Positions 6,566-8,634 of a stretch of 8,634 nucleotides of DNA are shown piece after piece. Under the pieces are notes generated by a model that was given only the letters and a program-made list of their open reading frames with translations, ran no database searches and was not told the origin of the DNA. Source of the DNA: Bacteroidales bacterium (GTDB lineage: Bacteria; Bacteroidota; Bacteroidia; Bacteroidales; UBA4417); the NCBI GenBank assembly GCA_025350385.1, contig JANXXZ010000379.1:1-8634 (forward strand). Reading direction: 5' to 3'. The first letter of the stretch is position 1; each line of letters opens with the position of its first letter. A program made the translations under genes and the position numbers.

Positions 6566-7546
6566 ATGATCAGCCTTGACCAGATAAAAGCTCCCATTGC
6601 CCCTCACATTGATGCATTCGAGAAGCATTTCCTCAATTCGATGAAAAGTAAAAGCAAGGTCCCGCTGCTTGACACAATTACCCGGTATATTATAAAACGC
6701 AAAGGCAAGCAGATGCGGCCGATGTTCGTTTTCCTTTCGGCACAGGTATGCGGGGAAGTGAACGACAGCACTTACCGCGCAGCATCACTTATTGAATTAC
6801 TGCATACGGCAACCCTCATTCACGATGATGTGGTTGACGACTCCAACGAACGCCGTGGATTCTTTTCCCTCAACGCCCTTTGGAAAAACAAAATAGCCGT
6901 TTTAGTCGGCGATTACCTGCTTTCGAAAGGCTTACTTCTTTCGTTGGAGCACGAAGATTTTCACCTGCTCAAAATCGTATCGAATGCCACCCGCGAAATG
7001 AGTGAAGGAGAATTGCTGCAGATTGAAAAGGCCCGTCACCTTGATATTGAAGAACCGGTATATTTCGAAATTATCCGTAAAAAAACCGCTTCCCTCATCG
7101 CATCCTGTTGTGCCGCCGGTGCAGCATCGGTTAGCGCCGATGAAGAAATCGTCAGTAAGATGCACCAGTTTGGAGAGTATGTCGGGATTGCCTTCCAGAT
7201 CAAGGACGACCTGTTTGATTACGAAAAGAGCCTGTCCACTGGTAAGCCCAACGGCACTGATATCAAGGAGAAGAAAATGACCCTGCCTCTTATTCACATG
7301 TTGAATAATTCGGGCTGGGCTGATAAACGACGGGCAATCAATATAGTACGCAATCATAATAACGAACCTGAAAAGGTGGCTGAACTCATCCAGAAGGTAA
7401 ACGAAAGCAAAGGCATTGAATATGCCACTCAAAAAATGAAGGAATTCCAGGCAAAGGCCTTCGATCTGCTCGGCACATTCCCCGAAAGCCCCTCCCGTCA
7501 TTCGCTAGAACAATTGGTTTCCTTTACCACTGAGCGGAAACACTAG
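6566..7546 (+). CDS. ispB: Long-chain trans-polyprenyl diphosphate synthase
   Basis: A complete 326-residue class I trans-prenyltransferase. It extends an allylic diphosphate with isopentenyl diphosphate in the cytoplasm, most likely to supply the menaquinone side chain (pathway role inferred). Visible motifs are GKQMRP (47-52, substrate-binding K48 and R51), the first aspartate-rich motif HDDVVD (D87, D88, D91) followed by RRG, KT at 173-174, and the second aspartate-rich motif KDDLFD (D214, D215, D218). The HTATLIHDD context places alanine and threonine, not aromatic residues, 5 and 4 positions before the first aspartate, as in IspB-type long-chain enzymes and unlike farnesyl synthases. Exact chain length cannot be read. 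The frame extends upstream to a TTG at 6545 (7 more residues), but that codon lies in the promoter box, so ATG 6566 is preferred; MISLDQIKAPI is a typical N-terminus for this family in Bacteroidota. Confidence 0.94.
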   Translation: MISLDQIKAPIAPHIDAFEKHFLNSMKSKSKVPLLDTITRYIIKRKGKQMRPMFVFLSAQVCGEVNDSTYRAASLIELLHTATLIHDDVVDDSNERRGFFSLNALWKNKIAVLVGDYLLSKGLLLSLEHEDFHLLKIVSNATREMSEGELLQIEKARHLDIEEPVYFEIIRKKTASLIASCCAAGAASVSADEEIVSKMHQFGEYVGIAFQIKDDLFDYEKSLSTGKPNGTDIKEKKMTLPLIHMLNNSGWADKRRAINIVRNHNNEPEKVAELIQKVNESKGIEYATQKMKEFQAKAFDLLGTFPESPSRHSLEQLVSFTTERKH

Positions 7547-7652
7547 CAGATTAATACGAAAATGAGGGTATCCCCGTTCTATTGCCCCAGAACCAGGACA
7601 AAAGGGAACATTGACTGATACCATTTGTTTCTCATATTATTTAATGTAAAGT

Positions 7653-7660
7653 TACTTTCG
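7653..7660 (+). promoter_or_regulatory. Possible -7 promoter box for the MORN-repeat gene (TACTTTCG)
   Basis: TACTTTCG differs from TAnnTTTG at one position. It would place the transcript start near 7664-7668, about 30 bases before the ATG at 7696. A TTTG at 7624-7627 lies 25 bases upstream, somewhat too far for the usual -33 spacing. The intergenic gap of 149 bp and this box suggest separate transcription from the polyprenyl synthase. Confidence 0.35.
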
Positions 7661-7695
7661 GGTTTAACCCTTCCACTGTTTAAATTAAGAACCCT

Positions 7696-8634
7696 ATGTT
7701 ACGGATCACAGGTATTTTCCTACTTCTATTTGTTATTTCTTCTTCATTTGCACAACAAAACACTGAACTTTATCCATCCGGTAAAAGGAAAGCCGAAGGT
7801 AACCTGGTAAACGGGCAGAAGGAAGGATTGTGGTATGGATTTGACGAAAAGGGACTTAAAAACGAGGAAGTAATCTATCAGCGTGGAATTAAGGAAGGAC
7901 CAACCACCCGCTGGTTCAGTAACGGTAAAAAGGAATTTGAAGGGCATTATGTTGCCGGTAAACTGAATGGTCCCGGAAAATGGTGGAAAGAGGACGGGAA
8001 GCCCGATATGGCTGGTAAACTGCTGGATGATCTACAGGACAGTACATGGAGTTTTTATCATCCCAACGGGATGCTGGGAAGTACCGGTAACTTCCTGGCA
8101 GGGAAACAGCAGGATAACTGGACTTTTTACTACGATACAGGACAAAAATGGAAGGAAGGACCCTATAAAGAAGCTCAAAAACAGGGAAAATGGACTTTCT
8201 ACTATACAGATGGAAAAATCCATCATGGCGGTGAATTTGTGATGGATAAAGAAAACGGGCTTTGGATGAGCTGGTTCCAGAACGGGCAGAAGAAAGATTC
8301 AGGTGAATATGATACCGGGAAAATGGTAAATACATGGAAGGGCTGGTTTGAAGACGGGTTGAAACAGTATATCACAACATATATCAAGGGAAAGAAAGAA
8401 GGCCGCTACCAGACCTGGTACAGCAACGGCAAACGGAAATCGGACGGGTTTTACAAATCAGATCTTAAGGATGGCAGCTGGACTGAATGGTACGACAATG
8501 GCCGGGAAAGCGAGACCGGAAGCTGGATCAATGGCGCACGCGACGGATACTGGGCCTATTTTGACCAGGATGGAACAAAGATCAGGGAGGAAAACTTTGC
8601 CGGGGGACATCAGAACGGACGCTGGGTTTCATAC
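7696..8634 (+). CDS. Secreted MORN-type (YwqK-like) repeat protein, 3' end outside window
   Basis: The frame is open from ATG 7696 to the right edge, giving 313 codons without a stop. Residues 1-19 form a short signal peptide (MLRITG, a hydrophobic run, then SSSFA before QQN) without a lipobox cysteine, so a soluble periplasmic or exported product is expected. The rest is about twelve consecutive repeats of 23-24 residues following the pattern xNGKxxxxGxYxxGxxxGxWxxWY; clear examples carry SNGKKEFEGHY, QNGQKKDSGEY and SNGKRKSDGFY. This matches the MORN_2 variant repeat, common in Bacteroidota and frequently auto-labelled 'toxin-antitoxin system YwqK family antitoxin'. No toxin partner is visible, so that label should not be taken as function. 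MORN-type repeats form elongated beta-hairpin stacks; binding partner unknown. Start choice rests on the signal peptide beginning at this ATG. Confidence 0.9.
   Translation, partial: MLRITGIFLLLFVISSSFAQQNTELYPSGKRKAEGNLVNGQKEGLWYGFDEKGLKNEEVIYQRGIKEGPTTRWFSNGKKEFEGHYVAGKLNGPGKWWKEDGKPDMAGKLLDDLQDSTWSFYHPNGMLGSTGNFLAGKQQDNWTFYYDTGQKWKEGPYKEAQKQGKWTFYYTDGKIHHGGEFVMDKENGLWMSWFQNGQKKDSGEYDTGKMVNTWKGWFEDGLKQYITTYIKGKKEGRYQTWYSNGKRKSDGFYKSDLKDGSWTEWYDNGRESETGSWINGARDGYWAYFDQDGTKIREENFAGGHQNGRWVSY

Noticed and set aside
6932..7501. Minus-strand 189-codon open frame
   Set aside because: It is antisense to the polyprenyl synthase, which has all its catalytic motifs; the minus frame shows no family motif.
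7576..7593. Terminator after the polyprenyl synthase (GTTCT...AGAAC)
   Set aside because: The stem is only 5 bp with an 8-base loop and no T-run follows, so it is not a convincing intrinsic terminator.
7916..8335. Minus-strand 139-codon open frame
   Set aside because: It mirrors the MORN-repeat coding sequence and has no recognisable domain.
7696..8634. Toxin-antitoxin system (YwqK family label)
   Set aside because: Only the repeat type supports the label; the protein has a signal peptide and no toxin neighbour is seen.

Overview
The window looks like chromosome from a member of the Bacteroidota (Bacteroidetes). The evidence is a long secreted adhesin-like protein built from PKD/Ig-like repeats, the Bacteroidota promoter box TAnnTTTG placed just before two genes (with a near-match before a third), no visible Shine-Dalgarno sequences, and housekeeping proteins whose sequences fit that phylum. 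I cannot name a genus.

Layout. Positions 1-3139 (minus strand) carry the first 1046 codons of a very large secreted repeat protein that runs off the left edge. About 845 bases of AT-rich DNA with no gene (3140-3984) separate it from a divergent plus-strand block. That block holds a TatD-family metal-dependent hydrolase (3985-4752), a type I L-asparaginase (4926-5948), a long-chain trans-polyprenyl diphosphate synthase (start 6566, end 7546) and the 5' part of a secreted protein made of MORN-type repeats (7696 to the right edge).

The two gaps on either side of the asparaginase gene are packed with short tandem repeats whose period is 7 bp. The gap after it also holds three copies of a composite element: a run of ATGCAAA heptamers, a nearly invariant 62-bp core, a run of CTAGTCG-like heptamers and a fixed 23-bp linker. 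The copies are 124 and 131 bp apart, and the difference is exactly one heptamer. This is the most unusual feature of the window.

The genes do not form an obvious pathway. TatD (nuclease or deoxyribonuclease-like), asparaginase (asparagine to aspartate plus ammonia) and polyprenyl synthase (quinone side chain or lipid carrier precursor) are housekeeping enzymes. The two flanking partial genes encode exported repeat proteins. No plasmid, phage, transposase, CRISPR, tRNA or rRNA was recognised.
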